From: Volvox africanus
Lineage: Eukaryota; Chlorophyta; Chlorophyceae; Chlamydomonadales; Volvocaceae
Length of the DNA: 64,000 nucleotides
Direction: 5' to 3'
Assembly (NCBI GenBank): GCA_030268105.1
Contig: BSDZ01000020.1
Location: 62,001-126,000 of the forward strand
Shown: piece after piece, positions 49,501-59,400 of the stretch
Position numbering within the stretch: position 1 is the stretch's first letter
How the letters are laid out: every line of letters starts with the position of its first letter
Program-made: the position numbers and the translations under genes
The notes under the pieces: model-generated
Databases searched by the model: none
Seen by the model: the letters and a program-made list of their open reading frames with translations, nothing else
Told to the model about the DNA's origin: nothing

Positions 49501-50261
49501 CATCCTCATGTGCGGGCAGTTGTTGAAGTCAGCAAAGCGCCCGGCCCCTCGTGGGCCGTATTACTTGCTCTGACATTCTTTCGTATATGAGTGTTGCTCA
49601 CATTCCAACACCCCCCCGTGAGCGACACTCCGTCGAGCTTCACGGTCTCCCGATAGCTGCCTCGTCCCGGCCTCCCGGCCCTGGTCAACGTCTCAATAGC
49701 AGTACATGACGACTACAACACATAGTTTCTTTTGTGATGTTGCCATCCCTGCTTCAGCTTCTCAACATATACTGTCTAGTGTGCATATATTCATGTATGC
49801 ATGATGTCCGTGTCCTCTTCTCCTGAGATGTTTGGCATTGATATACAAATGCATCTCGTAGCTACCTATAGTATACATCTGTCCGTCCTTGACCCTTACT
49901 TTCGTACATGCATGCATACTGTCACCTCCAGGCTGCTTTCGTCATCTAATTGTATTTTTCATCTATTCTCCTCGCTCCTGGCATGGTCATATGCACGCAC
50001 GCAGGAAACTTTATCAAGAGGTTTAAGGGCCACGAGGACTATGTAACATTCGCTGCCTTGTCGCCTAATGAGGACATCCTGGTCACTGCCTCAGATGACG
50101 AAACCGTGCGGATTTGGGACGTAGACAAGGAAACCCAGCGGCACGTCATTCAGTACAAGGATTGGATACATAACATCATCTTTCTGCTATCCACAAATTG
50201 GATCGTTATCAAAGACGTTCTTGGTCAAGTCATTGGGTTTGATACAGTTAAGCGTGATTAA
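34524..50261 (+). CDS. WD40-repeat protein, about 735-754 aa, transposon-filled introns
   Basis: Exons 34524-34874, 36333-36542, 36948-37271, 37805-37885, possibly 38889-38945, then 39397-39538, 39751-40116, 40549-40763, 40965-41226, 50005-50261. All are GT-AG with matching phase. At least nine WD-like blades are visible, e.g. GYEDGHVSVWK, EKHGSLFVWNVETG, VYSDGSIRVFD, LRVYDIDSGKLIW, GEDNWVCHWNLSTGE, SRDRTAALFRL, SDDETVRIWDV, enough for tandem beta-propellers. Such proteins are scaffolds; the partner cannot be told. ATG 34524 is the first in the frame. The junction 41226/50005 recreates a blade (RLDNG-NFIKRFKGHEDYV), which supports an 8.8 kb intron. A decayed inverted paralog lies at 16587-19564. 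The exon at 38889 and the region 37886-39396 are the weakest parts. Lower GC than the starch synthase gene. Confidence 0.8.
35480..35660 (-). pseudogene. Copia reverse-transcriptase relic in intron 1
   Basis: The minus strand gives YKPVRGG...DGRIECFTARLVAKGYG, matching WVYKVKRAEDGEIERFKARL of the intact element at 58.6 kb; the nucleotide sequence also aligns (CCACCAAACG-GCC). It is degenerate and truncated on both sides. Confidence 0.7.
36716..36877 (+). repeat. Dispersed repeat of about 160 bp, copy 2
   Basis: Aligns with the reverse complement of 17020-17178. It lies in the WD40-gene intron between exons ending 36542 and starting 36948. Open in one frame in both copies, but the two translations share only part of their length. 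Confidence 0.8.
38259..38688 (+). repeat. tRNA-related SINE with 16-bp target-site duplication
   Basis: A 430-bp insertion bounded by perfect 16-bp direct repeats AACCCCCCTATCCACA (38243-38258 and 38689-38704), ending in an (ATA)n tail (ACCATAATAATAATAATAA). The head contains a tRNA-like anticodon stem (GCGAC...GTCGC) and T-arm (CCAGTTTGAATCTGG). These are the marks of L1/LINE-mediated retroposition. It sits in a WD40-gene intron. Confidence 0.9.
41317..41420. mobile_element. Small inverted-repeat element (MITE-like), copy 1
   Basis: 104 bp bounded by perfect 9-bp terminal inverted repeats GTGTAGTAG and CTACTACAC; AAG on both sides may be a 3-bp target duplication. Related copies are at 48388-48477 and 54163-54261. 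No coding capacity. Confidence 0.75.
42245..42485 (-). repeat. LTR1 inside the chimeric element
   Basis: A 241-bp copy of the copia LTR, correctly placed downstream of pol and its purine tract (CTCGAGGGGGCG on minus), but followed by TRIM leader DNA rather than host flank. It ends CTCAATA instead of TCAACA. Confidence 0.9.
42601..44466 (-). CDS. Ty1/copia reverse transcriptase-RNase H polyprotein, 621 aa, 5'-truncated
   Basis: One open frame begins with a Gln/Asn-rich linker (residues 1-75) and RRYPLRERKR, followed by the copia RT (WVYKVKRAEDGEIERYKARL, QLDVSTAFLNGELEEELWM, YLLVHVDDIII with the YVDD-type catalytic motif as HVDD), then RNase H (GYSDSDWAGDPATRRSTTGY, STVEAEYQA, KHIDVQHHLVRE) and a normal C-terminus. 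Gag, protease and integrase are absent; the frame starts at the point where copia DNA joins the TRIM leader. It could yield RT/RNase H if expressed, but is not an autonomous element. Closest relative in the window is the element at 57287-60799. Confidence 0.93.
   Translation of the reverse strand: MDQGAAEVNHGASTSSGQTAAPQRHAGIPAAQFPRMQNTAQSRGGNGGDAMTGEGPVQQQNHNNDGADVNMQERRYPLRERKRLIEWRHEPNGRVTFGRINAAIEEEVPEPASYQEATDGPYAEEWRSAMDEEISAQLTNGTWELAKPPPGARILPCRWVYKVKRAEDGEIERYKARLVAKGYEQRAGIDYGELFAPTSRFASLRMLLAVAAAKAMPIHQLDVSTAFLNGELEEELWMQQPPGYESADPEQACRLLRSIYGLKQAPRCWYMKLAAELDKLGFKPSVADPALFIKKDEKEIVYLLVHVDDIIITSEDEAMIRRVKTEIGQAFKIRDLGEAKVFLGMEISRGAHGEVKLSQRRYIEELLQRHQLVNAKPRKTPLPPGTRALPAEDNNKELVDNTKYRALVGELNYLATSTRPDISQAMSVLARFMGNPSKVHMGLALGVLRYLAGTKELGLCYDGDGDLTMVGYSDSDWAGDPATRRSTTGYVFLLNGAAISWNSQLQRTSAASTVEAEYQATAAAVREALWLRKLTRDLGLRTHAIQIRTDSEGSMSLANNPIMSVRSKHIDVQHHLVRERVLRKEVALSHCSTEDMVADVLTKALGEIKFKKCITAMGLAE
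44850..45410. repeat. LTR3-type repeat, solo or partial
   Basis: Positions about 45100-45395 align with 61870-62180 (shared ATAACACTAGCAAA, ATTACCCAA, CACTATGGCT, CACACTTCGGC). That second copy lies next to a gag relic and primer site, so this family is an LTR. Outer limits here are uncertain. Confidence 0.55.
45480..45567. repeat. 18-bp tandem repeat, about 4.7 units
   Basis: Perfect head-to-tail units GGGCTGCTGCATGTAGGC end seven bases before a telomere-like block. Confidence 0.95.
45575..45599 (+). repeat. Interstitial telomere-like block
   Basis: About three TTTTAGGG/TTTAGGG units, all in the same orientation, directly after the 18-bp tandem array. Confidence 0.85.
46506..46577. repeat. 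17-bp tandem repeat, about 4 units
   Basis: Units TTACGCAGCCTAATGTA repeat head to tail, the last one shortened. Confidence 0.95.
46660..47835 (-). pseudogene. LINE relic: RNase H and C-terminal zinc finger
   Basis: On the minus strand, fragments in order: FKWSDGSC (RNase H start), NTILRAELSAIRAA and ATDSQSSL (RNase H core), HISKHKALL, then CPICRSCKK...SRAHILGGC, a C-x2-C...H-x4-C finger typical of the end of LINE ORF2, and HVAYIEVGYTGD. Frameshifts and stops separate the pieces. Similar fragments may extend to about 48150. It lies in the long last intron of the WD40 gene. Confidence 0.75.
48388..48477. mobile_element. MITE-like element, copy 2 (inverted)
   Basis: The reverse complement of the 41317 element: GCCGCAAAGG...GGGCCGTACATGTAC...GCTACAC. 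The terminal repeats are partly degraded. Confidence 0.7.
48826..49455 (-). pseudogene. nad5: Nuclear copy of mitochondrial nad5 (NUMT), partial
   Basis: Read on the minus strand, two frames separated only by a stop give the N-terminal part of NADH dehydrogenase subunit 5: GSWFSVGSFSASWSF, then DPRLGLFLGYLSLFTG, SADNLLVMHVGYEG, YLLIGYW, KAILVNRITDG, FGSLEYD and KSAQI. Positions and spacing match respiratory complex I ND5, a membrane proton-pumping subunit encoded in chlamydomonad mitochondrial DNA. The in-frame TAA at about 49191, lack of both termini and location inside an intron, next to a TRIM fragment, show a transferred, dead copy. Confidence 0.85.
49521..49698 (-). mobile_element. TRIM-like element fragment with TSD GCAGT
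   Basis: One 90-bp LTR2 (49521-49610, one base different from the pair at 42-44.6 kb), the adjacent TRIM internal DNA, then the ten bases CGTCTCAATA that form the U5 end of LTR1. Perfect 5-bp flanks GCAGT at 49516-49520 and 49699-49703. Confidence 0.8.
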
Positions 50262-51393
50262 TAAGCTAAAAAAGCCAATGAAAAAAATTGCCATGCCAAG
50301 TATGTCTTAGCAAATAATCTTATATGCATTAGATAATGAATATAGAACGATGATTTAATACTAAGATCATCAAAGGGCATAACTACACAATTGTGGAATT
50401 ATGTAGGGGGTTATCAGGCGATAACTAAGCATAACAAGCAATTGTATATATTCATTATTATTATAGACATGATATTAATATAAGCAATGTAATATGTATA
50501 TTAAAAGTATAATTGTATTATAAATTAAAACATAAAATACAGTAAAATAATATTTATTATATTATTATTTCTTCATTTTTATTATGCCTATAATACCACA
50601 CCTGATTACTTATGGTATAGTACTATTTCAGATTTTATATTTCATAGTAATGTTACATTTTTTAGTTGAAATTTTTTACTTCGGTTCTAACATTTTAAAT
50701 AATTAAGAAATAAGCAGATTCGTGATGAAATCCCGACTTTGAATCAAAGGGGTTGCATGAATATTGATTTGGAGGAAATTTCCTGGGTAAAGACTTGAAG
50801 GACTATACTCAGTTAGTAGGTTGCATGTTGCATGTTGTATTTTGCTAAAGCTAAGGCAGTTTTCACGCCACAAAGTGTTCGTTGTTGCCCTGATATTCGC
50901 CACCTCTATCTGTGAGAATCCGTAGTACTGGCATCCCTTCCTACATTTTATGCTCCTCAAAAACGTTATGTAAATATTTAACAGAAATTATATTATTAAC
51001 TTTTAAAAGTAAAAAAATACTTCTTTATATATAACATAATATATATATATATTTTAAATATATTATAATATTTTTTTATATTCTTTAATTATCTTTAAAT
51101 AATGCTAAGATTGAAATATAATTAGTAAACTCAAAAATAGGCAGTTTAATTCTAAGCTCACATTTTATCTGAAATAGTTGAGATTTAATCTTACAATTAC
51201 TGGGTATATAAAAGTTACTAAGACGAAGAAATATCAAACGGTGTTAGGTGTAGTTTGCTCTCACGAGCAAGCGTTTTTAGGTGAGAGTCTAAATCTCGTA
51301 AATGAGAGTTTGACTCTGAAGTGGGGCAATCAGTATCCCGACATAGCAAACTCATGGCAGAATGATTGGGGAAATCTGGTAGGTTTGTTGCAG
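50262..51393. other. Very AT-rich intergenic DNA
   Basis: Downstream of the WD40 stop codon, composition drops sharply with long A/T tracts (50280-50720, 50970-51130). No coding motif or organellar gene was recognised in it. Confidence 0.5.
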
Positions 51394-51635
51394 TGTTGTG
51401 AAGTAGACTACCAGACATTTGGAAGTCTGACGTTAGAATGAGGAAGGTATTCGTTACATTGTATCTGATAGTCAAAGAAGGCTGAATAATTCGGTCCGGA
51501 GTTAGCTCAAATAATCGCGCATATAGAACGACAGATGGGACGAGCACAGGTCGCTAGCGTACTGCCAAGTACAGCTCCAACAACACGATTGTTGCTAGGG
51601 CGGATCGCTATATCCAACTAATACATTTAATAACA
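51394..51635 (-). repeat. Solo LTR, diverged LTR1 subfamily
   Basis: 242 bp, limits TGTTGTGAAG and TTTAATAACA; aligns with 52847-53091 and more distantly with 57287. Five-base flanks (TGCAG, TGTAT) do not match, so it is older or rearranged. Confidence 0.85.
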
Positions 51636-52597
51636 TGTATTCGCTGGAGTTGCGGCATACCTTATATTTAAAAATACTAATTCGAGCTACTTTTGCAAAA
51701 GTTTTTGTTCAACCGAATCATTTGTTATTTGTTCTTATTTGATTAATTGAAATTCGCAACATATTGGATTTCCAGTCAAGGCACTCGATATTTATTTTCG
51801 CGGAATGTAATCTATTGTCAAGTATAACGTCTTAAAACAGAATTGTGCTCTTGTAATCAACCTAGATATGCTTTCCCCTGAATATTCTGGACCGCTAACA
51901 CTGAATTCTTGTGTGGCTGCTATAGGAATATATGGGTATTCCTATTCCTTACGACTTGAACAAAAGAATTTTCGGTGAAGAGGAAAAATGTTCGAGTAAT
52001 TTGGGTGAAATGTTTAAGATGAAATCAGAGACCTCATCCATTAGATTATCTGTAACCCTGCTATTTAAGCTCTCACTTATCCCAGCTCCATATGCTTCCT
52101 GAATTTGCACCAATTAGGAATACGCAAGTATACTAAAGTTTCTACAAGTTAATCGATCTGACTATTTTTTGCCAGAAACTTAAATACCGTACCCCAACCG
52201 TATCCACGTAGGTGACTGCAATACCTCAATTTAAAGATGCTGCAGTACCGGCACAATAACGTAAAACAATAGATGTTATTACTAAAACTAATTACATTAT
52301 GTACGATTTCGATTTATAAGGAGGAGCATGTGTTTTAAATTAAACATTAATGTTTAGCTAATGAATTTGTAAATCTGATCACAACCTCTTGCAACTGAAT
52401 AAGAATAATGGTAAGAATCGTCACCACTAGCACAACTCCCCATAGATATGTTACATCTGTCGTTGCATCTGGATAAAAACCCTATTATTTACATTTAGTA
52501 CAAACAAACGTAAGATTAAATCTCAACTATTTCATTTTAGGTATTGTAAAATGCCTTAAAGATAGTAAACAGTTCGATTACGGAAGATGAAGCCCTG
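51636..52597. other. No gene recognised
   Basis: AT-rich DNA between two solo LTRs, with no motif or repeat identified. Confidence 0.4.
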
Positions 52598-52646
52598 AGG
52601 GTTTTAGGGTTTAGGGTTTTAAGGGTTTTAAGGGTTTTAGGGTTTG
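52598..52646 (+). repeat. Interstitial telomere-like block
   Basis: About six TTTTAGGG/TTTAGGG/TTTTAAGGG variants in one orientation, 200 bases left of a solo LTR. Confidence 0.85.
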
Positions 52647-52846
52647 AATAAATCGATATCATAATTGTCATGTACTTCTTGGATTACTGCCACCGGTATT
52701 GGAGAACCGGCTTCAAGACGACCATAATTATTTTCTATACCATATTAGGAAGAAAATCACAAACAAGCTTACTAGCATGTTTTCTCAGTTTTCATGGTTT
52801 ACGAAATCGCTCGCAAAGGCCATTTAGTCTGGGGATGATAAGCTTC

Positions 52847-53091
52847 TGTTGTAAAGTAGACTATCAGACATTTGGAAGCCTGACGTTATAATGAGCAAGT
52901 AATCATTGCATTGTATCTGATAGTAACAAGAAGGCTGAATAATTCGGTCCGGAGTTAGCTCAAATAATCGCGCGTATAGCACGACAGATGGGACGAGCAC
53001 AGGTCGCTAGCGTACTGCCAAGTACAGCTTCATTAACACGATTGTTGCTAGGGCGGATCGCTATATCCAACTGATACATCATTTGATAACA
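52847..53091 (-). repeat. Solo LTR, diverged LTR1 subfamily, TSD GCTTC
   Basis: 245 bp with limits TGTTGTAAAG and TTTGATAACA and perfect 5-bp flanks GCTTC at 52842-52846 and 53092-53096. Confidence 0.92.
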
Positions 53092-53496
53092 GCTTCCAGT
53101 CGAATCGGTAATATAACTAAAATAGACAATTTAGATACTTGCACCGAAGGTTATTGCTTCCCGAAGAAAATAGTATTCATGAGCCCCGCATTGATCCTTG
53201 CGCCTAGATTGAAACCAAGGTGATAACAGTTAATACCTTCATCTAATCGTGTGGTGTGCTAGGTATTTGCTAGGATCTACTTTGCAGCACAAATATGCCA
53301 CACTATAAAAGTATATAAAGCTGGTAGACAGAGACCGCTCATTGGCATTATTTGATCAAACAAGTGTATTATTATTATTTACTTGTTATGGTGTTAGTTC
53401 TGGGCTCCAATATTGTGCAACATAAAATACCAACAAACCTTTCACGCGCTTGTCCGCCAAATACTAATTTATTTGCATGCGTGTGTCTCACCTCAG

Positions 53497-56400
53497 ACCG
53501 GCAAGTCCTCCCCAATGATTTTCGCTGGCGATGCTGTCAAGAAGTGCAACATTATGAAGCTACGCCCCGTTTCGCCATCGGGGGCCGCCAAAAGCGGTTC
53601 GGCACTACAGCTTCCGCTGATGATCACAGTCCAACAAAACTTCCGTATAAACGTGCTGCACCTTCACACACTATCAGTACGCCAGTCAATATCGAGCAAG
53701 GTAAGCACATTTGTGTTGTCCATTTATGTTGTGCATGTATGTAATGTATTGTATGTGAAACAAGACGAGATCCTTTGGTTGAGTGACCTATGGGTTTACT
53801 GTTACACCTACGAACAAATGTGCAACCTTGCTTAGCTAAGCATGGTTGCACATCTTCCGTTCGTAAGTGTATCAGCCCAGAGCGATATTTGTTGGAACTC
53901 GTCAGAGGGCGGCACAAAAATATTCTTCAGGAAGCCTTTAATAAGCTTGGGTACGCAGTCTTCGACTTCCAGTGACGAGGTGAGGAGTCACCAGTGGGGA
54001 GTATTGATGGATTCACTCAGATGTGTAAATATATCACCCTATAACCCTTATATCATAGTCATGAATGTAACGCATGCGTTTAGCCTCCTCAACACAACAG
54101 TCCGGCCATTACACGTCTCACACTTCTGCAGCTAGACCCTTAGCTAGTCCTTAACCATCTCTTGTAGTGGTCGTACATGTAAGGCACATACAACACGATA
54201 TAAGATGCAGAAGCACCATCTCGGCATCTCGAGAGGCCTTTGCGGTTCTCAACTACTGCACCTCTGTGTAGTTCCTTTATGTCCTGTATGTCCGTTGACA
54301 TAAGGGATCAGTTGTTGATCTACAAGGTTGATCAGTCTTGGCATGTCGCCCTGTGATACAGCCAAAAGTTGCACCCAGCACGTGTCATACTAGGTACAGA
54401 GGGGGTTTGCAAGTGCACGCATGCATCCTAAAATTTTCCGAAATTATTATTATTATTACATTACTCCGGCCGAAGCCTGGCGTGTGTTAAGGGGGAGACG
54501 GCACTGAGGGGGTACACTTCACGGACTCCCTATACTCCATATCTCCACCGCTATCCCGGTTGATCGTCCATCTTCTTCGATCAACGTTGAACCATTATCG
54601 CTGGCCATACGCCACACTCTCGCTGTGGGACACGACCCGTTCTTGCATCTTGCCAGTGTCGGGTGCTCCTGTACATATACACTAGGCCTCCTGAAATCTG
54701 CACCCTGTGCTTGCGGCACCCTTGTCCTGGCGGAGGGTACTCAGCCCCCTCCGACCCGCTTCAGCCGCTTGGGAATTCTGCACCCCTCGTCTTAGTCTCG
54801 TGCGAGGTTCGGCCTAGCCATGCTTTCTCAGTAGCCTCCAATGAATTTCTTGTCCAGCTTCAGAGCGCCTTGTTTGTCCAATGTCTCCTCATTCACTGCT
54901 CCTAGCCTTCTGGTGATGGGCTTACCACCACATACTCACAAGTTGCTGTAGGCCACGAGCAACCCGTGGTGACAGCGATGGGTTTCGAACCCACACCTCC
55001 AGTCGGAAACGTCAGTGCTCTTCCAATTAAGCTACGCTGCCTAAGAGTTCCCGAGAAACATACCACCTAACATTTTACCTACCTTCGTGCCTTCCTACCT
55101 TCGTGCCTTCCTACCTTCCTGCCTTCCTGCCTACCAACAAGTGGTTAATACCATTCGTCAAAATAGATCCGTCCCGCTATATTGCATAAGTGTTACCAAT
55201 ACGCACGTGATTACGTAGGGTGAGAGTAACTGTTTTGGGCTTCCAGAGATCGTTGTATTGTCTCTTGCCAAGACGTTTCCTGGATTGGCGGTTGCGCCTC
55301 ATAAGGACAACGGGGAGACATATTTGCACAGGTGAGTTTTGAATATGGTATCAAACAGACTCCACAAATAAGCCGAACTTACCTCTGCCCGATCTTGTTA
55401 ATACAAACATATAATACTATGTGTAGTATGTAGATCGTGCTGTATAGGTACCCCTCGTTGGCGCACATAAATAAACCCTGTGTAGGATGTACCTTTTGCG
55501 ATTGGGGCGTACATAAGCTAGAAACACAGAATCAGGATCAGAGCCAAAGCTTCATCCTTCACACTGACAACATAGCTAAATGCTCAGGTTTCAAATTATC
55601 GATGTTATGAAAAATAACATATCTTAGATTTGATTTGATTATCTTACTGACACAAGTCAGCCGCAAGCATTTTTCCTAGCGGGGCAGACGTTTCGATTTC
55701 TATCCATGTATATGATGACCGATAAGTGAATTTCCCGCAACAATGTTCCGCAACCATGATCCGCAAAAACATTCCCTAGCATCACTAATATGCCATTATC
55801 GCGTCCGAAAGCGCCTATGTATACTTGACATTACTCATGCTCTCACACACACAGCCGTGGCTGCCACTAACTTGCGATAGCAATCGCGTATTCTATGCAA
55901 GAATTTATCTTGAACAATAATCCCTTCGCGTATCATTATTATATGCTTGGGGCAGCATATGGCTTAGTATTTACTTCGTTGCTCGTGACGAACGAACGGG
56001 CCAAGACAGCAATGCCATTATGCGCGCAATTGCATAATAGTCGTATATTAAATGCATATACATACATTCATGGTTGCAACATTGCACCGTGGGATGCCTA
56101 CTATAAGCCTCTGGCGAAGTGAGGTTAAGCTGCTCAACGATAGATTTAAGAGATCGCGCCACTGGGGCCATGGAGACATTGACGAAGTCAGTGAAATCTA
56201 TTAGGTGAATTAATTAACGCGATATGGTTTCTTTATTTTATCCTAAATGTTTCGGATTCAATATTATGATGCCCATTTCTGCTGCTTTGCTCATGCCAAT
56301 CAATATACTTAGGAGTACATCACTTGTAACATGCAGGGCAGTCGAGCATAGTAATATCGAGTTTCTGCGCAACCTACTGAAAACCAGCCATTTCGCCATT

Positions 56401-59400
56401 ACGTCAGCGCCACTGCCGCAAGATTGCAAGGGCGTAACACCCCTCGATTTCGCATTGGAGACAAAGAATCTTGAGTTGGTTGAGCTATTCCTTTCTAATG
56501 AGCTTGAACGGCCGCCGCATATGAGACTGGCAGCTAGGAAGGTAAGAACATGCAAATATGTGTGTGATGGGAGTCAAGGAGTGCTTTTTAGTCTGCCTCT
56601 TGCAAGCCCTGCGAACCTAGGACTGGGCTAAGCGCTCAGGGCTTAAGTATTATTAATGAGCACTACAAAAGGCCCTAGGCTCATAAAACATCCTGCATGC
56701 ATTTGGCTGGTGGCGACTATTGTTGAAATAAGCGTAGGATCGTGCCACCTACCTGGCAGAATGTAAATATAATTGAAAGCACATTTAATCGCATTACCGA
56801 TTATAGTATGGTCAACATCTGCAGCTAAGCAAGTGTTGTATCATGCTCTTCACGAAGGCATTACAAATTCTGTACGGGTGTCGGCTTCAAGGAGGCCGGA
56901 GAAAACAACGGAAAACAACCTGACGATATGTTAGATACTGTTGGAATGTAGACTACCGGACATTAGGAAGCCTGACGTTATTATTCGAGAAATTATTCGT
57001 TACATAGTATCCGATAGACAAAATGAAGACTGAATAGTTCGGTCAGGAGTTGGCACAAATAATTGCACGTATAGCACTACAGATGGGACGAGCGCGGGTT
57101 GCTAGTGTACTCCCGAGTACAGCTCTAAAAACGCGATTGTTGCTAGAACGGATTGCTATAAATCCCAACTGATACACCATTTCATAGCAGATACGGTTTG
57201 GACATTGGCTCGCACAAGTAAGGTTAGTTAAAGTATGAATAACCGTATCCATTGTATCGGCATTATTGTTAATAATAAGGGATAACTATTGAGACGTAGA
57301 CGATCAGACATAAGGAAGCCTGACGTAAATACGAGAAAGTATAAGTTACATATTATCTGATAGTAAAGAAGTCCGAATAGTTCGTTCTGGAGTCGGCACA
57401 TATACTAGCGCGTATAGCACTACAAACAGTACGAGCGCGGGTCGATAGCGTACCGCCGAGTACAGCTACAACAGCGGGATTGTTGCTAGTATGGATCGCT
57501 ATGTCCAACTGATATACCTCTTCATAACACGCCCCCTCGAGACATGCCTAGCAACTAGTGAGAGAAGATAATTCCAACCAGGGACTCTTCTTGAAACCGA
57601 ACAACTTAAGTGAAACGAGTTCGCCCCAAACAAACTTAGAATGCTTACTCGGCCAACCCCATCGCCGTAATGCACTTCTTAAATTTTATCTCTCCACGTG
57701 CCTTGGTTAGGACACCTGCTACCATATCCTCCGTCGAACAGTGAGACAAGGCAACTTCCTTCCGCGAGACTCCCTCCCGTACTAGGTGATGTTGTCCCGA
57801 GCCCCTTAGTACCCGCCAGATAACGAAGCACCCCCAAAGCCAAGCCCATGTGTGCCTTGGATGACTTCCCCATAAAACGCGCCAGAACACTTATTGCCTG
57901 CGCAATGTCAGGTCTTGTGCTCGTCGCCAGGTAGTTTAGTTTGCCGACAAGCGCCCTGTACTTGGTGCTGTCTGCGAGCCCCTTGTTGTCGTCTTCTGCT
58001 GGCAGGACTCTAGAACCGGGAGGTAGTGGGGTCTTTCGAGGCTTTGCATTGACGAGTTGATGTCGCTGCAGCAGCTCCTCAATGTAGCGCCGCTGCGATA
58101 GCTTTACCTCCCCGTTTGCTCCCCGGCTGATCTCCATGCCCAGGAAGACTTTCGCCTCTCCAAGATCTCGAATCTTGAAGGCTTCTCCGATTGCTGTCTT
58201 GACTCCTCTGATGAGTGCTTCTTCTTCTGAGGTGATGATGATGTCATCCACGTGCACCAGCAGGTAGATGATCTCCCTCTCATCCCTCTTGATAAACAAT
58301 GCTGGGTCCGCTACTGACGGTTTGAACCCCAGCTTGTCCAGCTCCGCCGCTAGCTTCATGTACCAGCAGCGTGGGGCCTGTTTCAGCCCGTAGATTGAGC
58401 GTAGGGGCTTGCACGCCTGTTCTGACTCGTAACCAGGCGGCTGCTGCATCCAGAGCTCCTCCTCTAGCTCCCCGTTCAGGAAAGCTGTCGAGACGTCTAG
58501 CTGATGGATCGGCATTGCTTTAGCCGCAGCCCCCGCCAGGAGCATACGAAGTGAAGCAAAACGCGAGGTTGGGGCAAATAGCTCCCCATAGTCAATCCCC
58601 GACCGCTGCTCGTAGCCCTTCGCCACCAAACGTGCCTTAAAGCGTTCGATCTCGCCATCCTCTGCACGTTTTACCTTATAAACCCACTGGCAAGGCAATA
58701 TCCGCGTACCAGCCGGCGGTTTTGCTAGCTCCCAGGTTCCGTTCGTGAGCTGTGCCATGATCTCCTCGTCCATGGCACGACTCCACTCTTCAGCATCTGG
58801 GCCATCGATGGCCTCCTGATACGAATCTGGCTCCGGGATCTCGTCCACGATTGCAGCATTGATTCGCCTGAACGTCACTCTGCCGTTGGGCTCGTGCCTC
58901 CACTCAATTAGTCGCTTTCGTTCACGTAAAGGATAGCGACGTTCCTGCATGTTAACGTCTGCACCGTCGTTGTTGTGGTTTTGCTGCTGCACCGGTCCTT
59001 CGCCTCTCATAGCGTCTCCGCCATTGCCTCTGCGGGACTGCTCTGTATTTTGCGTCCGGGGAAACTGTGCTGCTGGAATGCCTCCGTGCCTCTGTGGCAC
59101 CTCTGTCTGGCCGCTGCTGGTGGATGCACCACGCTTCACTTCAGCAACTCCTCGGCCCACGTCGGTGTTGACCGGTGTATTTTTACAGCCCCCTGACGAC
59201 GGAACGCCGCCAGACTCCTCGACATCCTTCTCAGGTTCATCATCGGAATCCTCATAGCTATTTCCAACGGTTGACTTGTCGAATCCAACCTCCGCACATG
59301 AGCGGCCTTTTCTGGTCGGTTGCCGTACTGCATGATGATGGATAGGATACAGCCGTCCCACCTTGTCAGCTCTTAGGATTGTTCTCCCCTTGTCCTGCAG

